64,000 bases of DNA from Kribbibacterium absianum (GTDB lineage: Bacteria > Actinomycetota > Coriobacteriia > Coriobacteriales > Atopobiaceae), in NCBI RefSeq assembly GCF_030067705.1, contig NZ_JASJEX010000004.1, positions 62,001 through 126,000 on the forward strand, given 5' to 3'. This document shows, piece after piece, positions 17,139-25,471 of the stretch (its first letter is position 1; every line of letters starts with the position of its first letter). Under the pieces are notes generated by a model. The model was not told the origin of the DNA and ran no database searches. It worked only from the letters and a program-made list of their open reading frames with translations. The translations under genes were made by a program, and so were the position numbers.

Positions 17139-17381
17139 CTACCGCATCTCGGTCTCGTCGCGGTCGGCCTGATAGACCGAGTCGTACACGGTCTGGCGCA
17201 GGTAGGCCTCCTCCTCGTTGTCGACCATGTCGCGCTTGGCGGCCTTGAGGGTCTCCTTCTCCACCCCGTCGGCCTTGTGGCGGTCGTCCAACGCGGCCTG
17301 CTCGGCCTCGGTCAGCTCCTTGGGCCGGGTGAGGTGCTTGGACTCGGTCGTCTCTTCCTGACGGTCGAAATAATCGAACAT
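17139..17381 (-). CDS. Small charged protein, unknown
   Basis: An 80-residue soluble protein dominated by Asp, Glu, Lys and Arg, probably helical. I recognise no family. It begins MFDYFDRQEE and has a GGGAGG site seven bases before the ATG. Its composition resembles the next gene downstream (72 residues), 84 bases away. Expression is likely given the good ribosome site, but the function is unknown. Confidence 0.6.
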   Translation of the reverse strand: MFDYFDRQEETTESKHLTRPKELTEAEQAALDDRHKADGVEKETLKAAKRDMVDNEEEAYLRQTVYDSVYQADRDETEMR

Positions 17382-17512
17382 GACTGCCTCCCTGGGTCGT
17401 CACAAACCTTGTTGTCGCTGGAGTCCCTATACCCCTCCCTCATGACCCCATCCCGAAGGCTCCCTTGCAAAAGGGCCGCCGACAAACCCGACAAAGCCAG
17501 CAGGGTTGACGG

Positions 17513-17541
17513 TTGACAGGCGCACGCCGTTGCCCGATACT
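17513..17541 (+). promoter_or_regulatory. Promoter of tRNA-Ala
   Basis: TTGACA and GATACT are separated by 17 bases, placing the start of transcription about 14 bases before the tRNA. A second TTGAC overlaps six bases upstream. Confidence 0.75.
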
Positions 17542-17561
17542 GCATTCCTGCGTTTGCGCCT

Positions 17562-17637
17562 GGGGACGTAGCTCAGCTGGGAGAGCGCTGCCGTCGCATG
17601 GCAGAGGCCGAGGGTTCGATTCCCTTCGTCTCCACCA
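17562..17637 (+). tRNA. tRNA-Ala(CGC)
   Basis: The 76-nt cloverleaf has a 7-bp acceptor stem (GGGGACG with CGTCTCC) containing the G3-U70 pair that marks alanine tRNAs. The anticodon CGC is at 17595-17597 in the loop GTCGCAT. The T-loop TTCGATT and an encoded CCA are present. It reads GCG codons, which are common in this GC-rich sequence. A terminator follows. Confidence 0.95.
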
Positions 17638-17647
17638 GGATTGATCA

Positions 17648-17671
17648 GGGACCCCACGGGGTCCCTTTTTT
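17648..17671 (+). terminator. Terminator after tRNA-Ala
   Basis: GGGACCCC pairs with GGGGTCCC and six T residues follow. It lies ten bases past the tRNA CCA end and directly before the radical-SAM gene. Confidence 0.88.
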
Positions 17672-17695
17672 GTGCGCCGCCGAGAGGAGCCGCCC

Positions 17696-18637
17696 GTGGA
17701 CCTGTCGTTCGATGCCTACCGCTCGTGCCGCCTCTGCCCGCGCCGGTGCGGCGTCGACCGCACGACGGGCCAGGGCGGCCGCTGCCGTGAGGGCGCGACG
17801 GTCCACGCGGCTCGCTCTGCGCTCCACTACTGGGAAGAGCCCCCCATCTCGGGCGAGGCGGGCTCGGGGGCCGTCTTCTTCTCGGGATGCCCGCTCGGGT
17901 GCGTCTACTGCCAGAACCACGAGATCTCATGCGGCCTCGCGGGCCTCGAGGTGACGCCGGCGCGGCTGGCCGCCATGATGCTCGAGCTCCAGAGCCAGGG
18001 GGCGCTCAACATCAACCTCGTCACCGGGCTGCACTTCGCCCCGACCGTCGCGGCGGCCGTCGCGCGCGCCCGGGACCTCGGCCTCACGGTGCCCGTCGTC
18101 GCCAACACGAGCGGCTACGAGCTGCCCGAGCTGATCCGAGCACTCGCCGACACCGTGGACATCTGGCTCACCGACTTCAAGTACGCGAGCAACGAGCTGG
18201 CCCGGCGCCTCTCCGCCGCGCCCGACTACCCGGAGGTGGCCGACCGTGCCCTCTCCGCGATGCTCGAGAACCTCCGCGACGCCGGTGGCCGCCTTGAGAC
18301 CGAGGAGGGCGCGCTTCAGCGCGGAATCGTCGTGCGGCACCTCGTCCTGCCCGGGCACGCGGACGACTCCTGCGCGGTGCTCGACCGCGTCTGGTCCCTC
18401 TGCGGCAACGAGGCGGACCTCTCCGTCATGAACCAGTACACGCCCAACGCGGCCTGCCGTGCGCGCGGGGGCGAGCTGGCGCGCAGCGTCTCGCCCGAGG
18501 AGTACGAGGCCGTCCTCGACCACGCGGACGACCTCGGCTTCGAGCGCCTCTGGTGGCAGCAGGGCGGCACCGTGGACGAGAGCTTCGTGCCAGCGTTCGA
18601 CGCCGAGGGCGTGCGGGGGCCGGAGGTTCCCTGGTAG
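17696..18637 (+). CDS. Radical SAM protein, pyruvate formate-lyase activase-like
   Basis: This 313-residue radical SAM enzyme belongs to the PflA-related group (COG1313-like). The cluster motif is CPLGCVYCQN (Cys-x3-Cys-x2-Cys), near residue 65. A cysteine-rich N-terminal segment (CRLCPRRCGVDR, then GRC) may hold another iron-sulfur site. SAM-binding and barrel segments such as VVANTSGYE and DIWLTDFKY follow. The partner protein is not in the window, so the substrate is unknown. I chose GTG at 17696 because GAGAGGAGC precedes it. An upstream GTG at 17672 would overlap the terminator tail. Confidence 0.85.
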   Translation: MDLSFDAYRSCRLCPRRCGVDRTTGQGGRCREGATVHAARSALHYWEEPPISGEAGSGAVFFSGCPLGCVYCQNHEISCGLAGLEVTPARLAAMMLELQSQGALNINLVTGLHFAPTVAAAVARARDLGLTVPVVANTSGYELPELIRALADTVDIWLTDFKYASNELARRLSAAPDYPEVADRALSAMLENLRDAGGRLETEEGALQRGIVVRHLVLPGHADDSCAVLDRVWSLCGNEADLSVMNQYTPNAACRARGGELARSVSPEEYEAVLDHADDLGFERLWWQQGGTVDESFVPAFDAEGVRGPEVPW

Positions 18638-18689
18638 GGGGCGCTAGCCCGGTCGTGTCCGTTATTTTCAGACAACAACTTATGTTCAA

Positions 18690-18731
18690 CGGACTGTTCT
18701 TCCAGCGACTTCGCTGATATCCTGAAGTCCG
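18690..18731 (+). promoter_or_regulatory. Stem-loop before the first glycosyltransferase-like gene
   Basis: CGGACT pairs with AGTCCG (extendable by bulged pairing) around an inner perfect hairpin CAGCG-ACTT-CGCTG. It lies about 80 bases before the start codon of the gene at 18809 in an AT-richer patch. There is no T-run, so it is not a simple terminator. Confidence 0.4.
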
Positions 18732-18808
18732 TTTGAAGCCCTCTCGACCCCCTGCGGGACGCGCAGGGCCGTCGCGGCCAGCAGGTCGCACAGGACCCAA
18801 GGAGGACC

Positions 18809-20575
18809 ATGACCGAGCCCGACGTGTCCGTCATCGTCCCGGTGCCTGAGGACGCCTCAGCGCTCCCCGACACCATCGTCTCCGCGCTCAGCTCCTCTGG
18901 CGTGAGCGTGGAGGTGATCGTCGTGGCGGGGTCGCTCGCGCCGAAGACCGGGAGTGCCGCGCGCGCCCTCTGCTCGGACCCGCGCACCCTCTTGTTGACG
19001 AGCGACGTGCCCACAGGGCCGCTCGAGGCACGCCGACGGGGGCTCGAGGCCGCCCGGGGCCGATGGGTCACGTTCCTGGATCCGGGGCACGAGCTGACGC
19101 ACGACGGGCTCGCCTGCGCCGTGCGGTGCGCAGAGAGCCATGGGGCGAAGCTCGCGATGCCGTCGTCCGGGGACGACCGCCTCGTGCCCGACGGCTCAGT
19201 GGTGCACGCCGTGTTCTCGGAAGGAGCGGCGCCGCTCTCGCTCTCCGGGGCCGTCGCCCGTCGCGACCTCGCGGCCCGCGCCTTCGATGACCTGCCGTGC
19301 GCCTCGGTTCCCCGGGAGTCGGGCATCGTCGCGCTCTTCGCGCTCTGCTACGAGGCGCCCGGCCTCTCGCTCTGCTCGGACCCCGTCGTTGCCCCGGTCG
19401 CAGCGCCGTCTCGGTCGCGCTTCCCCCTTGAACAGTTCCGTTCCGGGTGCCTGGCCTCGCAGGCCGCAGGCGCGGTGGGGCGCGTCATTAGCCGAAAGAA
19501 CGACTGGGACTGCCACCGGAGCGACTACCAGGCCCTCGTGCTGCGGCTTCTGGAACCGCTGGTCGCGCCCTTCCCGGGCAACGTCCCCCCTGAGAGCCGG
19601 GGCGCGGCGTTCGAGGCGCTCGCGGAGGCGTGGCCGGCGCCGGAGCTTGCAGCCGCCGTGGCCCATTGGAAACTGGGCGCCGGGGCCGACGACGGTCTCA
19701 CGGCGCTCCTTGAGGCGGCGTCAAAGGCCCGTCTGACGAGCGGCCCCGAGAGCGGCCGGGTGTCCTCCGTCGCCCTGCTCTCCCCTTCTGGCTGCGACCC
19801 GGCGTCCTTCGAGCTGGAGCGCCAGGTGGAGAGTTGCGCGCTGCTCGGCGTCGAGGCCTCCGTCCTCGCCGACGCCGGGCTGCCCGTCCCTGACGCACCG
19901 GCGGCCGCGCTCCCGGCCTGGAAGGTCGGCGACTCGTACCTTCCACGCGCCCGGGCGCTCGTCCGTGCCGTGCGAGAGCACGGCGTCGACGCTCTCGCCG
20001 CGCCGTTGACGGGTTCTCCGACCCTGGCCCTCGACCTGTTGTGCGCCCGCCTCGCAGGAGTCCCGACGGTGCTGCTCGCGCCCCAGGGCGCCGCGTCCCT
20101 GCTCGGGACCCCCAGCTGCCCGGAGGGGCCCACGGCGCCCGAGCTGCTCCGCGTTGCCCAAGCGGCCGAAGTGATCGGGTGCCCGACCCCGAGGAACGCC
20201 CGGTTCTGGTCCTATGCCGCCCCTGAGGCGGCGGTGGTGCCGGTCGAGCCGGGAGAAGGAGCACAGGAGTACTGGAGCCGGCTCTTCGACGCGCTGGAGG
20301 AGTCGCCCGACCTCGACTTCCTGCCGCCGCGCGCGTCGGTCTTCTCCACCGAGGCAGCTGCGGTCGCGCGCGCCTTCCGCCCCTCCGAGCCGACCTCTCC
20401 GGCCGCGGCCGCCGAGCGCATCCGCGAGCTTGAGGAACAGGCCGCGCTCCTCGAGGCCCGTCTGGCCGCCGCGCACAACGAGGCCCGCAGTCTTCGCCGA
20501 CAGCTCGTGGAAGCAGGCATGCTCCCGGCCGGAGCACCGTTCGCCCCGGACCGCCCGAGCGAGGACTGGGACTGA
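18809..20575 (+). CDS. Glycosyltransferase-like protein with coiled-coil tail (degenerate)
   Basis: The first 120 residues resemble a family 2 GT-A fold (DVSVIVPVPEDAS, then RWVTFLDPGHEL). The usual DDxSxDGT nucleotide motif is replaced by AGSLAPKTG, and DxD by DPGH, so catalysis is doubtful. The middle has Ala-rich helical sequence and a Rossmann-like part (about 310-480). The final 60 residues form a coiled coil (ERIRELEEQAALLEARLAA). The 588-residue product has the same layout as the next gene (591 residues), so they look like a diverged pair. AAGGAGG precedes the ATG. A role in cell-surface polysaccharide is inference. Confidence 0.7.
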   Translation: MTEPDVSVIVPVPEDASALPDTIVSALSSSGVSVEVIVVAGSLAPKTGSAARALCSDPRTLLLTSDVPTGPLEARRRGLEAARGRWVTFLDPGHELTHDGLACAVRCAESHGAKLAMPSSGDDRLVPDGSVVHAVFSEGAAPLSLSGAVARRDLAARAFDDLPCASVPRESGIVALFALCYEAPGLSLCSDPVVAPVAAPSRSRFPLEQFRSGCLASQAAGAVGRVISRKNDWDCHRSDYQALVLRLLEPLVAPFPGNVPPESRGAAFEALAEAWPAPELAAAVAHWKLGAGADDGLTALLEAASKARLTSGPESGRVSSVALLSPSGCDPASFELERQVESCALLGVEASVLADAGLPVPDAPAAALPAWKVGDSYLPRARALVRAVREHGVDALAAPLTGSPTLALDLLCARLAGVPTVLLAPQGAASLLGTPSCPEGPTAPELLRVAQAAEVIGCPTPRNARFWSYAAPEAAVVPVEPGEGAQEYWSRLFDALEESPDLDFLPPRASVFSTEAAAVARAFRPSEPTSPAAAAERIRELEEQAALLEARLAAAHNEARSLRRQLVEAGMLPAGAPFAPDRPSEDWD

Positions 20576-20686
20576 CCGCCGCTCCCGCCGGTCCGCCCCT
20601 CCCCTCCTGCGAGGCGACGGCCTCGTGGGGTACCATGGCTCACACCCCTCAAAACGCCGCTCAAACACACTCTGCGAGGTGGAACC

Positions 20687-22462
20687 ATGGACTTTGATGT
20701 GTCCGTCGTCATCCGTGCCCAGGACTCGGAAGACCTGCTGGTGGAGGCAGCCCGGAGCGCCCTGTCCCAAGAGGGCGTCGCGGTCGAGGTCGCGCTCGTG
20801 GACGATTGCTCCCAGGACGGGACGGCCCGCGTGGCGGCCGAGCTCTCGCTCGAGGACCCCGAGCGGGTGCGCGTGGTATCACATCTCGAGCCGCAGGGTC
20901 GGCTCGAGAGCTACCGCTCGGGCCTCAGGGCCAGCCATGGCCCCCGCGTCCTGCTGATGGACGCCGAGGACCGGATCGCGCCCGGTGCGTTGGCCAGGAT
21001 GGTCGCCGCGGCCGACGAGGCGCAGGCCAACGCGCTCGTCGCCTCGGTCGCCTATGTCTCCGATTCCCCCGAGCCCTCCTCCAACGACGAGACCGGCCAC
21101 CAGGCCCGGGTGGTCTCCCCGCTGCTCCAGACCATCGAGGGCGAGGATGTGGCGCACGCCCTCTTCCGCGACCGGACCGTGCCCGCGACCCTCAAGGGAC
21201 GTCTCTTCGACACCGAGCTTGCCCGGCGCGCGCTGGCGGAGGTCGAGCGCAACCGCCTCGCCGACCACGACGACGCGGCCGGCTCCTTCATCCTTGCCAC
21301 GATGACCGAGCGCATGGCCGTGCGCCCCGACATCCGCTCGCTCGACATCGCCGAGGCGCGCCACGAGGGGCCCATGCCGCTCGAGGACTTCGAGGCCATC
21401 TGCGCGAACCGAGCCACTGCGGAGGTGGTGGTCGACCACCTCAACCGCACCGAGCAGTGGGAACGGTTCTTCGCGGACTGGGAGGGCCTCGCGCTCATGC
21501 TCTGCGAGGAGGCGGTGTCGCGCTTCCCGGACGGCCTGGCGCCCGAGGACCTGCCGCGAGCAGCCGATGCGATGGTGGAGGCCTGGGGAGCGCCGTACCT
21601 TGCGGCGGCTGCGGCCGACCTCGGCGACCGTGACCTCGCCCAGCTGGCCATCGGGCTCGGAGCCGCCCCGGGCCTGGCCCCGAAGGGCAGCCGCCCGGAG
21701 CGTCTCGGTATCCTCGTGCGCCAGGGAAACGACCTCGCCGACGTCCTGAAGGTCTACGACGCGGTGGCCGGGCGCCGCACCTCCTGCGTGTTCATCACCG
21801 AGCAGGACGTGCCGCTCCCTGAGACGCTCACCCGCATAGCGACGCTGCCGGCCCACCAGGCCGTGCTCGCGCGTGGCCGCTCGCTAGCCCACGAGCTGGA
21901 GAAGGCCGGCGTGGACGGCCTCATCCTGTGGGAGGGGCCGCGCGAGGGAGCGTACGACGAGCTCGTGGCCCGGGCCCTCCGAATGCCGGTCGCCCTCCTC
22001 GCCGCCGGCGAGCACACGTCACCGGCCGAGTACTGCGACGTGGCCGCGCAGGTGGCGCTCGCGACCAACGTCATCCCCGCCAACGGCGTCGAAGGGGAGC
22101 TCTGGAACCTCCTCGGCGCCCGCAGTGGGAGCCTGCGCGGGCTGGTGAGCCAGATGGCCCTCGGAACCACCACCCGCGCCGACACGGACTCCCGGACCCT
22201 CGCCTCCCGGCTCGTCGCGACAGTGCGCGAGCAAGACTCGCGGGCGCAGGCGCTCCAGACGTCGGCGACCGAGGCCCTCGACGCCAACGAGCGGCTAGAG
22301 GCCGAGAACCGTTCCCTTAGGGACCGGGTGGCCGACCTCGAGCGACGCCTCGACAACGCCTGCGCCGAACGCGACGAGTTCCACGCGGCGCTCGACGCCG
22401 AGCAGAACGCGGGGGTGCTCAAGCGCGTCTTCAAGCGGGGCAAGGCCGAGAAGACCGGCTGA
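20687..22462 (+). CDS. Glycosyltransferase family 2-like protein with coiled-coil tail
   Basis: The N-terminal 110 residues match a GT-A family 2 fold: VSVVIRAQDSEDLL, then VDDCSQDGT for nucleotide binding, and LMDAEDRIAPGAL in the DxD region. A helical middle and a second alpha/beta part follow (about 340-490). The tail ends in a coiled coil (ANERLEAENRSLRDRVADLE) and a basic C-terminus. It shares its architecture with the preceding gene but keeps better catalytic motifs. Spacing is 111 bases with its own GAGGTGG site. A terminator shared with luxS follows. Substrate unknown. Confidence 0.75.
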   Translation: MDFDVSVVIRAQDSEDLLVEAARSALSQEGVAVEVALVDDCSQDGTARVAAELSLEDPERVRVVSHLEPQGRLESYRSGLRASHGPRVLLMDAEDRIAPGALARMVAAADEAQANALVASVAYVSDSPEPSSNDETGHQARVVSPLLQTIEGEDVAHALFRDRTVPATLKGRLFDTELARRALAEVERNRLADHDDAAGSFILATMTERMAVRPDIRSLDIAEARHEGPMPLEDFEAICANRATAEVVVDHLNRTEQWERFFADWEGLALMLCEEAVSRFPDGLAPEDLPRAADAMVEAWGAPYLAAAAADLGDRDLAQLAIGLGAAPGLAPKGSRPERLGILVRQGNDLADVLKVYDAVAGRRTSCVFITEQDVPLPETLTRIATLPAHQAVLARGRSLAHELEKAGVDGLILWEGPREGAYDELVARALRMPVALLAAGEHTSPAEYCDVAAQVALATNVIPANGVEGELWNLLGARSGSLRGLVSQMALGTTTRADTDSRTLASRLVATVREQDSRAQALQTSATEALDANERLEAENRSLRDRVADLERRLDNACAERDEFHAALDAEQNAGVLKRVFKRGKAEKTG

Positions 22463-22483
22463 GCAGACCCCCAACGGTACAGA

Positions 22484-22521
22484 GCGTGCGCCCCGACGCG
22501 AGCGGGTGCCGGGGCGCACGC
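22484..22521. terminator. Bidirectional terminator between glycosyltransferase-like gene and luxS
   Basis: A perfect 12-bp stem (GCGTGCGCCCCG and its complement) closes a 14-nt loop, starting 22 bases after one gene and ending one base before the luxS stop codon. There is no strong T-run on either side. Confidence 0.65.
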
Positions 22522-22522
22522 C

Positions 22523-23023
22523 TCAGAGGCCGTTCAACGCCGAGGTCTTGGGGTAGGCAAGGTGCGCCTCGTCGATGCCGACGAGCGCGCGGTCCAGGTA
22601 CCGTTGGGCCTCCCAGCGCGCCATGGGCAGGTTGATGTCAAGGTAGTTGCCACAGTCGTGGGCGTTCGCCCCCGGCACGTCCCCTTCATAGCCAGCGGCC
22701 CATGAGAAGAGGTCGGTCACCACAGGCACGAGGTCAGAGGCATCCCACTCGCCGAAGACGGCCAGGTAGAAGCCGGTTCGGCACCCCATCGGCCCAAAGT
22801 ACACGACCCGCTCGCCCCACTCGGGGTGATTCCGGAGGAACGTCGCCCCCAGATGCTCGAGCGCATGGACGGCAGCCGTGTCCATGGCGGGCTCTCGGTT
22901 GGGGGCTGTCATGCGAAGGTCGAACGTCGTGACGCAGACGTCGCCGCACCGGTCACGTCGGGACACGTAGAGCCCCGGCTCCAACGCCTCGTGGTCCACC
23001 GTGAAGCTCGCGATCTTCTCCAT
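22523..23023 (-). CDS. luxS: S-ribosylhomocysteine lyase
   Basis: LuxS cleaves S-ribosylhomocysteine to homocysteine and DPD, the precursor of autoinducer-2, in the activated methyl cycle. The 166-residue length fits. The metal-binding HALEH motif (HxxEH) is near residue 55 and the third ligand is the cysteine in HDCGNYLDINL. FGPMGCRTGFYL is also conserved. The ATG at 23023 follows AGGAGGA. It is divergent from the Ser/Thr/Gly-rich protein gene. The separate nucleosidase (Pfs) is not in the window. Confidence 0.96.
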   Translation of the reverse strand: MEKIASFTVDHEALEPGLYVSRRDRCGDVCVTTFDLRMTAPNREPAMDTAAVHALEHLGATFLRNHPEWGERVVYFGPMGCRTGFYLAVFGEWDASDLVPVVTDLFSWAAGYEGDVPGANAHDCGNYLDINLPMARWEAQRYLDRALVGIDEAHLAYPKTSALNGL

Positions 23024-23137
23024 CGCAGACGTCCTCCTCCGCTCGTCGACCTGCCTCCGGAGAAGTGTAGCCGCCATGTGTCCATCGGTCCTTCAAGGGT
23101 CGTGGGTAGGCTGGTGACGAGCAGAGAGGAGCCATCC

Positions 23138-24169
23138 GTGACGAGCGAGGGACGCCAGGACCACAGGGACGTGCACACGCCCCAGCCGACCATGACCGTA
23201 CGGCGCGCGCCGACGCCGGCGCCCCCGGCATCGACCGAGCCCGAGAAGCGAGGCGGTTGGTTCAGCGACCTGTCCGTGCCGCAGATTCTGGCCGGCGCGC
23301 TCGCGGCCGTGACCTCGATGCTCCTCACGAACCAGATCGGCATCGCCGGCTCGGTGATCGGCGTCGCGGTGGGCTCGGTGGTCTCCGCCGTGTCGAGCTC
23401 GGTGTACAAGCGGGCCGTCGCCCGGTCGGCCGACCGCCTCAAGGAGATGGTCGTCGAACGCGAGCCGGGCCAGACGACCGTGCGACCAGGCGCGACCCAC
23501 GGGACGTCCGCCGCGTCCGACAACCCGTACCTCGCGCCCTCGGGATCGATGGACGCGAGCGGCGCCCGGATCGCGCCCCAAGAGCTCCGCGACCGAGCCC
23601 GGAGACGGAGCCATCGCACCGCGGCCAAGGTCACTTTGGAGGCGATCGGGGTCGCCGTCGCCTCCGCGCTCGCTGCCGTGGCCGTCTATGCGGCCGTGGT
23701 GAGCGTGGCGACCCATGGCAACGGCATCGGCACCAAGGCCCCCATCGTGTCCACGAGCCGACAGACGACCACGGACTCTGAACCCGAGGATGCGGCCGGC
23801 ACCAACGGCAGCTCCAAGGACGGGTCGGCGGCCACGTCCAGCGACACGAAGGGGACGTCAAGCTCGACCACGACCAGCCAGGACGTGTCCTCAAATGCCA
23901 GCTCCTCGACCACAGGGGGCGGCTCCGCTGGCTCGACGAGCAGCTCCGGCACCACGCCGAACGGCTCGGCGGGAACCGGCAACAGCTCGGGGAACCCCGG
24001 CAGTGGCACGACGACCGGCTCCGGGGCCGGCTCGAGCTCCTCGACCGGCTCGACATCCGGCTCGGGCGCTAATCCGAGTGGGAGCGCCGGCGCGGCCGGA
24101 TCCGGTTCCACGACAGACAGCGCCACCGGATCCGCGGGCGCGTCGGGCTCTGCGGCCACCACCGGCTAG
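23138..24169 (+). CDS. Membrane protein with Ser/Thr/Gly-rich tail
   Basis: I recognise no family for this 343-residue protein. It has a short basic cytoplasmic start, a hydrophobic pair around residues 45-85 (ILAGALAAVTSMLL, then VIGVAVGSVVSAV) and a third hydrophobic segment around 170-195 (AIGVAVASALAAVAVYAAVV). The last 140 residues are almost entirely Ser, Thr, Gly, Ala, Asn and Pro, without an LPXTG anchor. Such tails are usually extracellular. GTG at 23138 is supported by AGAGAGGAGC. It ends one base before the convergent dgt-like gene. Confidence 0.7.
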   Translation: MTSEGRQDHRDVHTPQPTMTVRRAPTPAPPASTEPEKRGGWFSDLSVPQILAGALAAVTSMLLTNQIGIAGSVIGVAVGSVVSAVSSSVYKRAVARSADRLKEMVVEREPGQTTVRPGATHGTSAASDNPYLAPSGSMDASGARIAPQELRDRARRRSHRTAAKVTLEAIGVAVASALAAVAVYAAVVSVATHGNGIGTKAPIVSTSRQTTTDSEPEDAAGTNGSSKDGSAATSSDTKGTSSSTTTSQDVSSNASSSTTGGGSAGSTSSSGTTPNGSAGTGNSSGNPGSGTTTGSGAGSSSSTGSTSGSGANPSGSAGAAGSGSTTDSATGSAGASGSAATTG

Positions 24170-24170
24170 C

Positions 24171-25460
24171 TCATCCCCAGTCGCCGTCCCGGCGCAGGCC
24201 CCCGTCGAGGTCCGCGAAGTAGTCGCGCTGCGGGAAGAGGTCGGGCCTGCCCGGGTTCAAGCGTTCTGCATAGGCCATGAAGTAGTCGTCCGTCATCGAC
24301 GCGATGAAGTCCACCACGGTCTGGTCCGGGTCCGAGCGCCAGTCATAGGTGCGGCCATAGTGCGCCGCCTCAGCCAAAAGCGGCCTCACGTGGTGCGCGA
24401 GAATCGGCGACGCGGGGTTCCCGGACGCCAGGTCCTCGAGGCATGCGCCGTACATCTGCGCGAAGAGTCCCTCCACGTGGCCCTCCATCGGGCCGTGCAC
24501 CTCGTGCTTCTCGTAGATCTTCTCACCGTTCTCGCGCTTGGCGCGCTTGAGCTCGCGAAAGCCCTCCTGGCTCATCTCGATGCGCGAGCCGCCCAGGCTG
24601 TTCTCGACCACGTCCGCGATGAACGCGTCGAGGGCCCAGCTGTTGTACGCGCCCCCGAGGCCGTCGTCGAACGCCGCAGCCGGCACGTGCCCCGCACGTA
24701 TCGCGTCCTGACGGTCCTTGCCCACATAGGCGATGATGTCGGAGATGCGGACCACACAGCCCTCGAGCGTCATCGGGCGCAGCTGGGCAACAGCCGCGGG
24801 GCCCTCCCTGCGACAGCGCTCAACCACCTCGTCGAACTCGTCAAAGGTCGCCAGGCCGCTGGTCTCGAACACCCGCTGCTCGCACTCGCCGTTGTGGCAG
24901 AGGACGCCGTCGAGGGTCTGGAGCGTGAGGTTCCGTGGGTAGAGGACGTCGAGGACCCGCACGCTGTGCACGTTGTGGAAGAACCAGCGGCCGGTGCGCT
25001 CGTGGTACACGTCGTTGAGGAAGCGCTCGCCGGCATGGCCGAACGGCGTGTGGCCGATGTCGTGGCCGATCGCGATGGCCTCGATGAGGTCCGTGTTGAG
25101 CCCGAGAGCGCGACCGATGTCCTGCGCCACCCGGTTCACGAGCTGGGCGTGCAGCCCCCGCCTGGTGAGGTCGTCGTCCGCACGGAAGCTGAATACCTGG
25201 GTCTTTCCGGTGAGGCGGTTGTACGCCGGCGTGTGGAGGATCTTCTCCGTGTCACGAAGGAACGCCGGCCGGAGCGGCGTCGGCTCGTCGCGCGCCTCGA
25301 GCGTCCGACGCAGGGCGGCCTGGTCCGGTGTCCCGAGGGCTCCTCTCGGCCCCGCACAGATCCGAGCGACACGATCCTGGGCCGCGCCGTCGAGACCGAC
25401 CGGCAGGTCCGGAGCCATCACGTTGACCGTTCCGGCCACACGCCCATAGGAACGCTCCAT
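24171..25460 (-). CDS. dgt: dGTPase-like HD-domain nucleotide triphosphohydrolase
   Basis: Members of this family hydrolyse dNTPs to nucleosides and triphosphate. The 429-residue protein shows the hallmarks: RLTGKTQVF near residue 80, HAQLVNRVAQDIGRALGL, the HD motif IAIGHDIGHTPFGHAGE (about 130-146), and a second metal motif in VVRISDIIAYVGKD. Whether it is specific for dGTP cannot be read from sequence. AAGGAGGC precedes the ATG. It follows rmuC by 11 bases, so it is probably transcribed from the SOS-box promoter at 26772-26800, which suggests a role in nucleotide pools or DNA damage. Confidence 0.9.
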   Translation of the reverse strand: MERSYGRVAGTVNVMAPDLPVGLDGAAQDRVARICAGPRGALGTPDQAALRRTLEARDEPTPLRPAFLRDTEKILHTPAYNRLTGKTQVFSFRADDDLTRRGLHAQLVNRVAQDIGRALGLNTDLIEAIAIGHDIGHTPFGHAGERFLNDVYHERTGRWFFHNVHSVRVLDVLYPRNLTLQTLDGVLCHNGECEQRVFETSGLATFDEFDEVVERCRREGPAAVAQLRPMTLEGCVVRISDIIAYVGKDRQDAIRAGHVPAAAFDDGLGGAYNSWALDAFIADVVENSLGGSRIEMSQEGFRELKRAKRENGEKIYEKHEVHGPMEGHVEGLFAQMYGACLEDLASGNPASPILAHHVRPLLAEAAHYGRTYDWRSDPDQTVVDFIASMTDDYFMAYAERLNPGRPDLFPQRDYFADLDGGLRRDGDWG

Positions 25461-25471
25461 GGCCGCCTCCT

